A stretch of DNA of 64,000 nucleotides from Streptomyces albus subsp. albus. GTDB lineage: Bacteria; Actinomycetota; Actinomycetes; Streptomycetales; Streptomycetaceae. Positions 55,962-64,000 of this stretch are shown one piece after another. Below the pieces are notes generated by a model, which was not told the origin of the DNA, did no database searches, and saw nothing but the letters and a program-made list of their open reading frames with translations. The translations under genes were made by a program, and so were the position numbers. The stretch covers positions 48,160 through 112,159 of the forward strand of contig NZ_JODR01000024.1 of assembly GCF_000725885.1 (NCBI RefSeq). Direction: 5' to 3'. The stretch's first letter is position 1. Every line of letters starts with the position of its first letter.

Positions 55962-57731
55962 GTGACCGGGCAGGTCGTCATCCTGCCGGACTCCTTCGAG
56001 CGGCAGGCGGCGCGTACCCCCGACGCGGTCGCGCTGGTCGACGGTGAAGAGGTGACGTACGCGCAGCTCGACGCACGCGCGAACCGGCTGGCCCGGCTGC
56101 TGGCGGGACAGGGGCTGGGTGCGGGCGACGTGTGCGCGGTCCTGCTGGGGCGTTCGGTCGAACTGGTCGTCTCCGTGCTGGCCGTTCTCAAGACGGGTGC
56201 CGCCTACGTCCCGGTGGACCCCGAGGATCCGGCCGACCGGGTCGAGTGGGTGCTGTCCGACTCGGCGGCGCGCGTGGTCCTCACCTCGGCGTCGGCCGGT
56301 GCCGTCCCGGTGCCGACCGGGGACGGGGACGGGGACGGGCCTCCCGTGTGGCGCTGGCACACCCCGGAGTTCGACGAGGCGCTCGCCGCGCAGGGTGACG
56401 GTCCGCTGCTCGACGAGGAGCGGGTGCGGCTCCGCGGGCCCGGGGACGCGGCGTACGTGATCTACACCTCCGGCTCGTCGGGCAGGCCGAAGGGGGTCGT
56501 GGTCGAGCACCGGGCGCTGAGCGCGTATCTGACGTACGCGCGGGACAGCTACCCGAGTGTGGGCGGGCTGTCCCTGCTGCATTCGTCGGTGTCGTTCGAC
56601 ATGGCCGTCACGACGCTGTACGCGCCGCTGACGGCGGGCGGCACCGTGCGGATCACCGATCTGACCGACGCCCGCCCCGGGGACGGTGTTCCCTCGCCCA
56701 CGTTCTTGAAGGTCACGCCCTCGCACCTGGCGCTGCTGCGGGACGCCGCACCGCACTGTTCGCCCTCGGGGCAGCTCGTCGTCGGCGGGGAGATGCTGAC
56801 GGGGACGGCGCTGGACAACTGGCGCCGTGCCAACCCGGGTACGCAGGTCGTCAACGAGTACGGCCCCACCGAGGCGGCCGTCGGCTGCTGCGTGTTCACG
56901 GTGGCGCCCGGGGACGGGGTGGAGCCCGGGGCGGTGCCGATCGGCTGGCCGACGCCGGGTACCCGGCTGTACGTGCTCGACGCGGAGCTGAACCGGGTGG
57001 AGCCGGGGCGGACCGGCGAGTTGTACATCGCCGGTCAGCAGCTGGCGCGCGGCTATCTGAACCAGCCCGAGCTCACGGCGGCCAAGTTCGTGGCCGACCC
57101 CTACGGTGCGCCGGGCAGCCGGATGTACCGGACGGGAGACCTGGTCCGGCAACGCCCCGACGGCGAACTGGAGTTCCTCGGGCGCCTGGACGACCAGGTG
57201 AAGGTGCGCGGCTACCGGGTGGAGCTGGGCGAGGTGGAGGCGGCCGTCGCCGGTCATCCCGCCGTGCGCCACGCCGCGGTCACCGTGCGGGAGGACCCCG
57301 GTCGCGGGGCGCGGCTGGTCGCCTACGCGGTGCCGGAGGCGGGCCAGAGCCCGGAGCCGGAGGAGATCCTCAAGCACACCGGCAGCCGGCTGCCGGACTA
57401 CATGGTGCCGTCCGCCGTGGTGCTGATGCGGGCGCTGCCGCTGACCACCAACGGCAAGCTCGACACCAAGAAGCTGCCCGCGCCCGACTTCTCCACCCGC
57501 ACCGTCTACGCGGAGCCCCGCACGGCCGCCGAGCGGACGCTGTGCGACCTGGTGGGGGAGCTGACCGGCGTCGTACGGGTCGGCCTCGACGACGACTTCT
57601 TCGCCCTGGGCGGCGACAGCCTCCTGGCGGCCCGGCTCGCCTCGCGGGCCCGCAAGGAGGGCATGGACTTCTCCCTCCGCGACATCCTGCACAAACGCAC
57701 TGTCCGCGCTCTGACCGGTGATGCCAAGTGA
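55962..57731 (+). CDS. Free-standing NRPS A-PCP didomain, predicted to activate asparagine
   Basis: The protein is 589 residues from GTG 55962. Adenylation core motifs are intact: A3 YTSGSSGRPKGV (168-179), A5 NEYGPTEAAV, A7 YRTGDLVR, A8 GRLDDQVKVRGYRVELGEVE, and A10 NGKLDTKKL with K499. The PCP has LGGDSLLAARL with S553 for phosphopantetheine. Specificity positions aligned by eye to GrsA read D-M-T-K-V-G-E-V-G-K (first is D213). This is 8 of 10 to the Asn code DLTKLGEVGK and 7 of 10 to the Asp code DLTKVGHIGK. There is no condensation domain, so the aminoacyl-PCP must be handed on by another protein. An MbtH partner is encoded 3.4 kb downstream. The gene overlaps the next by 4 bp. Confidence 0.85.
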   Translation: MTGQVVILPDSFERQAARTPDAVALVDGEEVTYAQLDARANRLARLLAGQGLGAGDVCAVLLGRSVELVVSVLAVLKTGAAYVPVDPEDPADRVEWVLSDSAARVVLTSASAGAVPVPTGDGDGDGPPVWRWHTPEFDEALAAQGDGPLLDEERVRLRGPGDAAYVIYTSGSSGRPKGVVVEHRALSAYLTYARDSYPSVGGLSLLHSSVSFDMAVTTLYAPLTAGGTVRITDLTDARPGDGVPSPTFLKVTPSHLALLRDAAPHCSPSGQLVVGGEMLTGTALDNWRRANPGTQVVNEYGPTEAAVGCCVFTVAPGDGVEPGAVPIGWPTPGTRLYVLDAELNRVEPGRTGELYIAGQQLARGYLNQPELTAAKFVADPYGAPGSRMYRTGDLVRQRPDGELEFLGRLDDQVKVRGYRVELGEVEAAVAGHPAVRHAAVTVREDPGRGARLVAYAVPEAGQSPEPEEILKHTGSRLPDYMVPSAVVLMRALPLTTNGKLDTKKLPAPDFSTRTVYAEPRTAAERTLCDLVGELTGVVRVGLDDDFFALGGDSLLAARLASRARKEGMDFSLRDILHKRTVRALTGDAK

Positions 57732-58390
57732 CCGACAGCACCACCCCTTCCCCCCTCCCCACCACCGGCACAGGAACAGACACAGGCACCGGCACAGGCA
57801 CCGGCCGGATCGTGCTGCCGGTCCACGCGCGGAGACTGCCCCGGCGGCAGACGGCGGCCGGGGCGCTTCGGGCGCTGGCCCGTACCGCGTCGCCCGTCCC
57901 GGAGGCGGGAGCCGGACGCTCCCCGCTGGCCGAGGCGTTGCAGGGCCTCGGCGCCCTGTCCCCGGCCGCCGCCCCGGCGTCCCCGGCCGCCCCGGTGCGG
58001 CCGGTCCCCGCCGCCGGCGTGCCGCCGGTCGCCCCCGCGCCGTCGGGCGCGACGCGGCCGGCCGGCGGTGCCCCGGGGCCGGCCCGGCGGGACGCCGCGG
58101 CGCCGCGCCCCGGCGGGTCCCGTACCGCGCCGCTGCGGCTGGCGGGCCTCTCGCCCGCCGAGTCGCGGGTGGCCGCGCTCGCCGCGGCCGGCTACTGCAA
58201 CCGGGAGATCGCCCGACGGCTGTTCATCACCGTCAGCACCGTCGAGCAGCACCTGACCAAGGCATACCGGAAACTCGGCGTGGCCTCGCGGGCCGACCTG
58301 CCGGCGCCCGCCTGGCGCGGTGAGGAGCCCGGCGAGCCCGCCTCGTACGGACGGGGCCGGGTGGCCCGCGGAAACGGAGAGCTGTCCTGA
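57728..58390 (+). CDS. LuxR-type HTH regulator lacking a sensor domain
   Basis: The protein is 220 residues from GTG 57728, overlapping the stop of the A-PCP gene (GTGA). Residues 1-135 are low-complexity Thr/Gly, then Pro/Ala. The only folded part is a C-terminal GerE/LuxR helix-turn-helix (about 137-195): LSPAESRVAALAAAGYCNREIARRL, then FITVSTVEQHLTKAYRKLGVASRADL. There is no receiver, PAS or ATPase (LAL) domain. Its location inside the biosynthetic operon suggests a cluster-specific regulator made together with the enzymes. Its stop shares one base with the next start (TGATG). Confidence 0.8.
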   Translation: MTDSTTPSPLPTTGTGTDTGTGTGTGRIVLPVHARRLPRRQTAAGALRALARTASPVPEAGAGRSPLAEALQGLGALSPAAAPASPAAPVRPVPAAGVPPVAPAPSGATRPAGGAPGPARRDAAAPRPGGSRTAPLRLAGLSPAESRVAALAAAGYCNREIARRLFITVSTVEQHLTKAYRKLGVASRADLPAPAWRGEEPGEPASYGRGRVARGNGELS

Positions 58391-61095
58391 TGACGAGCAG
58401 TGCGACGCGCCGCGAGAACGATCTGTGGCTGCTGGAGACGCTGGTGCCCAAGACCGCCGTGAACAACCTGTCGGTGGTCTTCGAGGTGACGGGCCGGCTC
58501 TCCGCCGGGATCCTGCACCGCGCGCTGGACGACGTGGTGCGCCGGCACCGGGCGCTGCGGACCGTCGCGCGGGTGGGCGAGCGGGGCCTGGAACTGGACG
58601 TGCGCGAGGACGTGGAGATCACCCTCGACGTGCACCGCGTCGAGGACGAGCCGGCCGTGGGCGAGGAACGGCTGCGGCGCTGCATCGCGCAGCCGTTCGC
58701 CCTGGAGGGCGGCCCGCTGCTGCGCGCTGCACTGTTCAGCGGCACGGAGCGGGACACCGTCTGCCTGGTGGCCCACCACCTGGTGTTCGACGCCATGTCG
58801 GGCGGGGTCGTGCTCCAGGACCTGGTGACGGCCTACGAGGCGCGCGCCGCGGGCGCCTCGCTGCCCGACACCTTCGCCGAGGGGCTGTGGCTGCCGGAGC
58901 GCGAACCGTCGGCGGAGAGCCTGGAGTTCTGGAAGCGGCACCTGGACGGCTACCGCGCGGACGGGCTCGGCCTGTGGTGCGACAAGGACGGCGACCCGGC
59001 CGTGACGCTGGCCGGCGACGTGCACCACCACGTGCTGTCGCCCGAGGCCGACGCGGCGGTGACCCGCCTGCGCCGTGCGCTGCGGGCGCCGAAGGCCGTG
59101 GTGCTGCTGAGCGCCTACTACCTGACGCTGGCCCTGCACGGCGCGGGCCCCGACCTGGTGGTCGGGGTGCCGGCCAGCACGCGGGACACGGCCTCGCAGC
59201 AGGCCGTGGGCTACCACGTCAACATGCTGCCGCTGCGCTCGCGGCTCGGCGCGGACCGTACCGTGCGCGAGGTGGCCACCGAGGTGCGTGCCGCCTTCTT
59301 CGAGGCGCTGGCCCACCCGGACGTACCGGCCGAGACGTTCCTGCCGCAGGACCGGGGCGACCGGCCCGCCTGGCGCAACACCCTCTTCCGGCACGTCTTC
59401 AACTACGTGCCCACCGACTTCCGCAACACCTTCACGCTGGCCGGCCTGCCCGCCGTGCAGCGCCTGGTGGAGAACGGCACCAGCAAGTACGACCTGGAGT
59501 TCTTCGCGTCCGAGTCGGCGGACACCGCTCTGCTCAGCGTGCTGTTCAACACCCAGGTGCTGGACGCGGCCGACGTGACCGCCCTGGTGGCCCGCTACGA
59601 CGAACTCCTCGCCCGTCTCCCCGAGGAGCTGGACACGCCCGTGGGCCGGCTCTCCTGCTGGAGCGGCGCGGACCGGAGTGCCGTGCCCGCCGCAGAACCG
59701 GCCGACGGCCCGGACAGCCTGTACGAGGCGGTGCGCCGCACGGCGGAGTCCGCCCCCGAGCGGATCGCGGTGCGCACCCGCGCGGGCGACCTGGACTACG
59801 CCGCACTGTGGCGGCACGTCACCGCGGAGCAGGCCCCGGCGCTCGACGACGAGCGGGCCGCCGGCGCCGTCACCGCCCTGCGCGCCCTGCGCCAGGACAC
59901 CGGGGCCGCCCCCGCCGAGGGGGAGGCGTCCGGTGCGCCGGCCGCCACCGTGGCGAGGCGCGTGGCCGCCACAGCCGTCGGGCTGGCGCGCGCGGTCGGC
60001 GCCGGGCCGGGCACCACGGTGCGCTGGGCCGCCCCGGCGGGCAGCCCCGAGAGCACCACCGAACTGTTCCTGGCGCTGGCCTGCGGCGGCACCGCGGCCG
60101 GCACGGACGACGCCAAGGACGCCGCCGTCCTGCTGTGCACCCCGCACCGGGCGGCGGACCTGCCCGGTGCGGCGGGACCGCTGACGGGACGGAAGGTGCT
60201 CGTCGCCGGGGAACCGCTGCCGCCCGCCGTCGCCGCGCGGCTCCTGGCCGAGGGTGCCGAGGTCCACACCGGTTACCGGCCGGAGGGCGAGCCGCACTGG
60301 GTGGCCGTACGCCGCGTCACCACCGCCGAGGGCGCCCAGCGCATGGGCGGGCAGCCGCTGGCCGGGGCGGCGCCGAGCGTGACGGGCCCCGACGCCCGGC
60401 CGCTGCCGCCCGGACTGCGCGGGCGGCTGGCCCTCGCCGACGAGGGGGCACCCCGGCTGACGGCTCAGACCGCGCGCTGGCGGACCGACGGCACCCTGGA
60501 GGTGTTCGGCGCCACCCCCGCCCGCCGGGCCGAACTCGCCCTGCTGGAGCGCCCGGAGGTCGCCGCCGCCGCTGCCGCGCCGGTGCCCGCGCCGGACGGC
60601 TCGGACACCGCCGTGCTGACCGCCTGGGTGGTGGCCGCCGACGGGCCGGGCCGCGACGACCGCGCGCTCGCCGACCTGCTGCTGGCCCACTGCGCCGCGA
60701 CCCTCCCGGCCGCCGCGGTACCCGAGGCCCTCGTCACCGTCGAGGCCCTGCCGCTCAAGGACGGGCACCCCGACCGCGAGCGGCTCGCCGCCGAACACAC
60801 CGGTCGGCCCGCGGACGGCGGCGAGGGCAGCGGTGAGCCGGCCGCCGATGAGGAACTGACCGCTTCACTGGTGCGCGTCTGGGGGGAGTTCCTGGACACC
60901 GCCGGGCTGGACGCCGACGCCAACTTCTTCACCGAGGGCGGCCACTCCCTGCTGGGCGCGCAGCTGGTGCAGCGCGTCAAGAAGGCCACCGGCGCCGCCC
61001 TCCGCCTCGCCGACCTGTTCGCCAACCCGACCCCCCGCGCCTTCGCCGCGCTGCTGAGCGGGCCCGAGCACCGCGTCACCGGCCCCGTCGTCTGA
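58390..61095 (+). CDS. NRPS condensation-(degenerate adenylation)-PCP protein
   Basis: The protein is 901 residues from ATG 58390. The condensation domain (about 1-430) has HHLVFDAMS with H129, H130 and D134, so the catalytic His is present. Residues about 440-815 occupy the adenylation position but have lost nearly every core motif: A3 is replaced by LLCTPHRAADL, A5 by HTGYRPEGEPHW, A8 by ATPARRAELALLERPEV, and A10 by LPLKDGHPDRERLA without the catalytic NGK lysine. The PCP (about 825-895) is intact with EGGHSLLGAQL, S853. The PCP must be loaded in trans, most simply from the free-standing A-PCP via the Cys acyltransferase. Its place in the assembly line relative to the PKS cannot be read from the window. 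Confidence 0.85.
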   Translation: MTSSATRRENDLWLLETLVPKTAVNNLSVVFEVTGRLSAGILHRALDDVVRRHRALRTVARVGERGLELDVREDVEITLDVHRVEDEPAVGEERLRRCIAQPFALEGGPLLRAALFSGTERDTVCLVAHHLVFDAMSGGVVLQDLVTAYEARAAGASLPDTFAEGLWLPEREPSAESLEFWKRHLDGYRADGLGLWCDKDGDPAVTLAGDVHHHVLSPEADAAVTRLRRALRAPKAVVLLSAYYLTLALHGAGPDLVVGVPASTRDTASQQAVGYHVNMLPLRSRLGADRTVREVATEVRAAFFEALAHPDVPAETFLPQDRGDRPAWRNTLFRHVFNYVPTDFRNTFTLAGLPAVQRLVENGTSKYDLEFFASESADTALLSVLFNTQVLDAADVTALVARYDELLARLPEELDTPVGRLSCWSGADRSAVPAAEPADGPDSLYEAVRRTAESAPERIAVRTRAGDLDYAALWRHVTAEQAPALDDERAAGAVTALRALRQDTGAAPAEGEASGAPAATVARRVAATAVGLARAVGAGPGTTVRWAAPAGSPESTTELFLALACGGTAAGTDDAKDAAVLLCTPHRAADLPGAAGPLTGRKVLVAGEPLPPAVAARLLAEGAEVHTGYRPEGEPHWVAVRRVTTAEGAQRMGGQPLAGAAPSVTGPDARPLPPGLRGRLALADEGAPRLTAQTARWRTDGTLEVFGATPARRAELALLERPEVAAAAAAPVPAPDGSDTAVLTAWVVAADGPGRDDRALADLLLAHCAATLPAAAVPEALVTVEALPLKDGHPDRERLAAEHTGRPADGGEGSGEPAADEELTASLVRVWGEFLDTAGLDADANFFTEGGHSLLGAQLVQRVKKATGAALRLADLFANPTPRAFAALLSGPEHRVTGPVV

Positions 61096-61165
61096 CGGGA
61101 GGCGGCCGGCCCGCCGCACGCACCGCGTCCATGTCCACCACCTGCCCGACAGGAGCCGTTCCGCC

Positions 61166-61381
61166 ATGCCCGACGGTCCGTTCGACGACCCTGAAGGCCG
61201 CTACACCGTGCTGGCCAACGACAACGCCGAACTGTCGCTCTGGCCCGCCTGGCGCCCCGTCCCCGACGGCTGGCGCGCCGTCCTCGCCGAGACCGACCGC
61301 CAGGCGTGCCTGCGGTACGTGGCGGCCCACTGGCGCGTCACCACAGCGCAGCACGCACCGACGCGCAGCGTCCACGCCTGA
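61166..61381 (+). CDS. MbtH-like protein
   Basis: The protein is 71 residues from ATG 61166, with AGGAG 10 bases upstream. It shows the full MbtH signature: [32 protein letters not shown] and CLRYVAAHW. MbtH proteins bind adenylation domains and are often needed for their solubility and activity. Here the natural partner is the Asn-type A domain encoded at 55962. The gene lies 14 bp before the PKS start. Confidence 0.92.
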   Translation: MPDGPFDDPEGRYTVLANDNAELSLWPAWRPVPDGWRAVLAETDRQACLRYVAAHWRVTTAQHAPTRSVHA

Positions 61382-61395
61382 GACCGGGGGAAGAG

Positions 61396-64000
61396 ATGTC
61401 CGATCACCACACGCCCGAACCGCGCTCCGCCGCCGACACCTCAGCTGCCGCCACGCCCGCGGCCTTCACCTCGGCGCCCTTCGCCTGGCCGCTGTCGGGC
61501 CGCGGCCCGGGCACGCCGCACACCCAGGCCCGGCTGCTGCACGAGCACGTGACGCGGCACTCCGGCTGGACGGCCGGTGCCGTGGCCGAGGCGCTGCGCG
61601 GAGCCGGCACCGGCCGCGGCCACCGCGCCGTGCTGCTCGGCGCCGACGAGGAGCAGCTGACCGCCGCCGCCCGCGAACTGGCCGAGGGGCGGCCGGTGCC
61701 GGGCGCGGTCACGGGTGAGGCGGTGTCCGGCGGCCTGATGTTCGTCTTCCCCGGGCAGGGCTCCCAGTGGGCGGGCATGGCCGCCGGTCTGCTGGAGATC
61801 TCACCGGTGTTCGCCGCGGCGATCCGCCGTTGCGAGGAGGCGCTGGAGCCGTGGACCGACTGGTCGCTGACCGCCGTCCTCAGGGGTGACGCGCAGGCGC
61901 CGCCGCTGGAGACGGCCGACGTGGTGCAGCCGGCGCTCTTCTCCGTCATGGTGGCCCTGGCCGAACTGTGGCGCTCGGCGGGGATCGCACCGGACGCGGT
62001 GGTGGGGCACAGCCTCGGCGAGGTGGCCGCCGCCCACGTCGCGGGCGCGCTCGGCCTGGAGGACGCGGCGCGGGTCGTGGCCCTGTGGAGCAAGGCGCAG
62101 GCCACGCTGGCGGGGGCGGGCGAGATGGTTTCCGTCCTGCTGCCGGAGGAGGAGGTGCGCGAGCGGCTGGCGCCCTGGGAGGGGCGGCTCACCGTCGCGG
62201 CGGTCAACAGCCCCGCCGCGGTGATCGTCTCCGGGGACGCCGACGCCGCCGCCGAGATGCTGGCCCGGTTCACCGAGGACGGGGTGCAGGCACGCCGTAT
62301 CGAGGTGGGCCTGGCCGCGCACTCGCCGCACATCGACGCGATCGTGCCCCGGCTGCGCGAGGACCTGGCGCCGATCCGGCCGGCGGCCCCCACCGTGCCG
62401 CTGTACTCGTCGCTGGCGGGCGGGCTCCTGGACGGCCGGCCGACGGACGCCGACTACTGGTGCCGCAGCCTGCGCAGCACGGTGCGGTTCCGGCAGGCCG
62501 TGGCCGCGGCGGTCGCCGACGGCCACCGGCTCGCCGTCGAGATCAGCCCGCACCCGGTGCTGACGGCGGCCGTGCAGACCACCGCCGAGCACGACGGGCA
62601 GCAGCTCGTGGTGCAGGAGACGGTGCGCCGCGGCGCGGGCACCCCCGAACGGTTCGTGCAGTCGCTCGCCGAGCTGTACGTGCGCGGTGCCGAACCGGAC
62701 TGGGCGGCGCTCCGCGCGGCGGACGAGGCCCCCGCCTGGGAGGGCGCGGCTCAGCTGACGCGGGCCGTGCACGAGGCCGGTGAGCGCTGGGAGGCCGGCC
62801 CGGCCGAGGGGGTCGGTGCCGAGGAGGACGGCGAGGCCGCGCGGCTGCGCGCCCTGCCGGCCGCCGAGCGGCGGCGCCGGCTGCTCGACCTGGTGCGAAC
62901 GCAGGCCGCTGCCGCGGCAGGCCGGCCGGGTGCCGCCGCGCTGGACGCGCGGCGCCCGTTCAAGGAGCTGGGGTTCGACTCGGTGATGGCGGTCGGCCTG
63001 CGCAACCGGCTGCGGGCCGCGCTGGGACTGGCACTGCCGACCACTCTCGTCTTCGACCACCCCACGGCCGAGGCCGTCGCCGCCCACCTGGACACCCTCG
63101 TGACGGGCGAGCCGGCCGCGGGCGCCGCGGACGACGAGCTGCCGGCGGCCGGGCCGCAGGCAGCCGACCCGGACGACCCCGTGGTGATCGTCGGCATCGG
63201 CTGCCGGTACCCGGGCGGTGCGGACGGTCCGGAGGAGCTGTGGCGGCTGGTGCGTGAGGAGACCGACGCGGTCACCGCCTTCCCCACCGACCGCGGCTGG
63301 GACACCGAGGGCGCCTACGACCCGCACGGGCGCGGCGCCGGCCGCTACTACCAGCGCGAGGCCGGTTTCCTGGCCTCGGCGGCGGAGTTCGACGCCGCCT
63401 TCTTCGGGATCAGTCCGCGTGAGGCGCTGGCGATGGATCCGCAGCAGCGGTTGCTGCTGGAGACGTCGTGGGAGGCGCTGGAGCGGGCGGGCATCGACCC
63501 GGCGTCGCTGCGGGGCAGCCGCACCGGCGTGTTCGTCGGCGCGATGACGATGGACTACGGTCCGCGTGCCTTCGAGGCCGGAGAGGAGACCGGCGGCTAC
63601 GTCCTGACCGGCACGACGGGGAGTGTGGCCTCGGGCCGGGTGGCGTACACGCTGGGGCTGGAGGGTCCGGCGGTGACGGTGGACACGGCGTGTTCGTCGT
63701 CGCTGGTGGCGCTGCACCAGGCGTGCCAGGCGCTCCGTCAGGGCGAGTGCGAACTGGCCCTCGCGGGCGGGGTGACCGTCATGCCGAGCCTGAGCATGTT
63801 CGTGGAGTTCTCCCGGCAGGGCGGGCTGGCCCCCGACGGCCGCTGCAAGGCGTTCGCGGACGGTGCCGACGGCTTCGGCCTCGCCGAGGGCGCGGGCATG
63901 GTCGTGGTGGAGCGGCTGTCGCGTGCGCGGCGGTTGGGTCATCGGGTGCTGGCGGTGGTGCGGGGGAGTGCGGTCAATCAGGACGGCGCCTCCAACGGTC
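61396..64000 (+). CDS. Type I modular PKS, loading AT-ACP followed by KS of module 1 (truncated at window end)
   Basis: At least 868 residues from ATG 61396 (site GGGGGAAGAG); the gene continues beyond the window. Order: loading AT (about 115-430) with [18 protein letters not shown] (S206) and GLAAHSPHI (305-309); ACP (about 490-570) with [15 protein letters not shown] (S529); linker; KS from about residue 595 with [25 protein letters not shown] (C766) and [12 protein letters not shown] at the edge. In the AT, the Arg that binds the free carboxylate of malonyl-type units is replaced by W231 (VALWSKAQ), and the substrate motif LAAH is neither YASH nor HAFH. As I recall for DEBS and avermectin loading ATs, this points to a monocarboxylic acyl-CoA starter rather than a malonate. 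Confidence 0.92.
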   Translation, partial: MSDHHTPEPRSAADTSAAATPAAFTSAPFAWPLSGRGPGTPHTQARLLHEHVTRHSGWTAGAVAEALRGAGTGRGHRAVLLGADEEQLTAAARELAEGRPVPGAVTGEAVSGGLMFVFPGQGSQWAGMAAGLLEISPVFAAAIRRCEEALEPWTDWSLTAVLRGDAQAPPLETADVVQPALFSVMVALAELWRSAGIAPDAVVGHSLGEVAAAHVAGALGLEDAARVVALWSKAQATLAGAGEMVSVLLPEEEVRERLAPWEGRLTVAAVNSPAAVIVSGDADAAAEMLARFTEDGVQARRIEVGLAAHSPHIDAIVPRLREDLAPIRPAAPTVPLYSSLAGGLLDGRPTDADYWCRSLRSTVRFRQAVAAAVADGHRLAVEISPHPVLTAAVQTTAEHDGQQLVVQETVRRGAGTPERFVQSLAELYVRGAEPDWAALRAADEAPAWEGAAQLTRAVHEAGERWEAGPAEGVGAEEDGEAARLRALPAAERRRRLLDLVRTQAAAAAGRPGAAALDARRPFKELGFDSVMAVGLRNRLRAALGLALPTTLVFDHPTAEAVAAHLDTLVTGEPAAGAADDELPAAGPQAADPDDPVVIVGIGCRYPGGADGPEELWRLVREETDAVTAFPTDRGWDTEGAYDPHGRGAGRYYQREAGFLASAAEFDAAFFGISPREALAMDPQQRLLLETSWEALERAGIDPASLRGSRTGVFVGAMTMDYGPRAFEAGEETGGYVLTGTTGSVASGRVAYTLGLEGPAVTVDTACSSSLVALHQACQALRQGECELALAGGVTVMPSLSMFVEFSRQGGLAPDGRCKAFADGADGFGLAEGAGMVVVERLSRARRLGHRVLAVVRGSAVNQDGASNG

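Overview
The window is high-GC actinobacterial DNA, most probably Streptomyces. The evidence is strong GC bias at third codon positions, GTG and TTG starts, stop/start overlaps such as GTGA and TGATG, a rare TTA leucine codon, a LmbU-type regulator, an MbtH-like protein and type I PKS/NRPS genes. Every credible gene lies on the + strand. No tRNA, rRNA, CRISPR array, transposase or integrase was seen.

Left part (1 to about 50.1 kb): a type VII secretion (WXG100/ESX-like) effector locus. It opens with the last codons of an upstream gene. Next come a WXG100 protein (129-452), an acidic-tailed helical protein (545-1048), a 1116-aa coiled-coil protein with 66-bp tandem repeats and a GMGGM-type tail (1143-4493), a YbaB/EbfC-like protein (4618-5064) and a second WXG protein (5084-5455). 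Directly abutting the last is one uninterrupted 34,185-bp gene (5456-39640) for an 11,394-residue protein. It has a WXG100-like/CpnT-like N-terminus, an HEXXH zincin-like domain and three full plus one half copy of a large repeat centred on a single conserved cysteine. It also has two diverged giant beta-rich blocks, one intact OTU cysteine-protease domain with several OTU-like copies that have lost the catalytic cysteine, and a papain-fold glutamine-deamidase-like domain. After it come a T7SS-associated protein (39986-40939) and two membrane-anchored ricin-type lectin proteins (40936-42573 and 48598-50064). The lectins flank a 1938-aa protein with a roughly 1000-residue disordered Pro/Gly-rich middle and a C-terminal ADP-ribosyltransferase-like domain (42755-48571). 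The ESX core ATPase and membrane genes are not in the window and would have to lie elsewhere.

Boundary (about 50.1-52.0 kb): two strong terminator hairpins (50089-50129 and 51169-51200), a tandem array of 18-bp repeats, a secreted 'choice-of-anchor C'-type gene apparently broken by a one-base frameshift in its signal peptide (50492-51084), a plausible promoter (51426-51455) and a long leader.

Right part (52.0-64.0 kb, running off the end): a hybrid NRPS-PKS biosynthetic cluster. It holds a type II thioesterase carrying a TTA codon, a LmbU-family activator and a YbaK-like aminoacyl-tRNA deacylase homologue. These are followed by an alpha/beta-hydrolase with a Cys nucleophile (SyrC/CmaE-like aminoacyl shuttle candidate), a free-standing A-PCP didomain with an asparagine-like specificity code, an HTH-only LuxR regulator, a C-(dead A)-PCP protein, an MbtH protein and a PKS starting with a loading AT-ACP. 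The consistent reading is that Asn is activated on the free-standing A-PCP and may be modified there. The cysteine acyltransferase would then move it to the PCP of the second protein, whose own A domain has decayed.

All domain names come from motifs read by eye. Residue numbers were counted from the sequence. No database search was possible.
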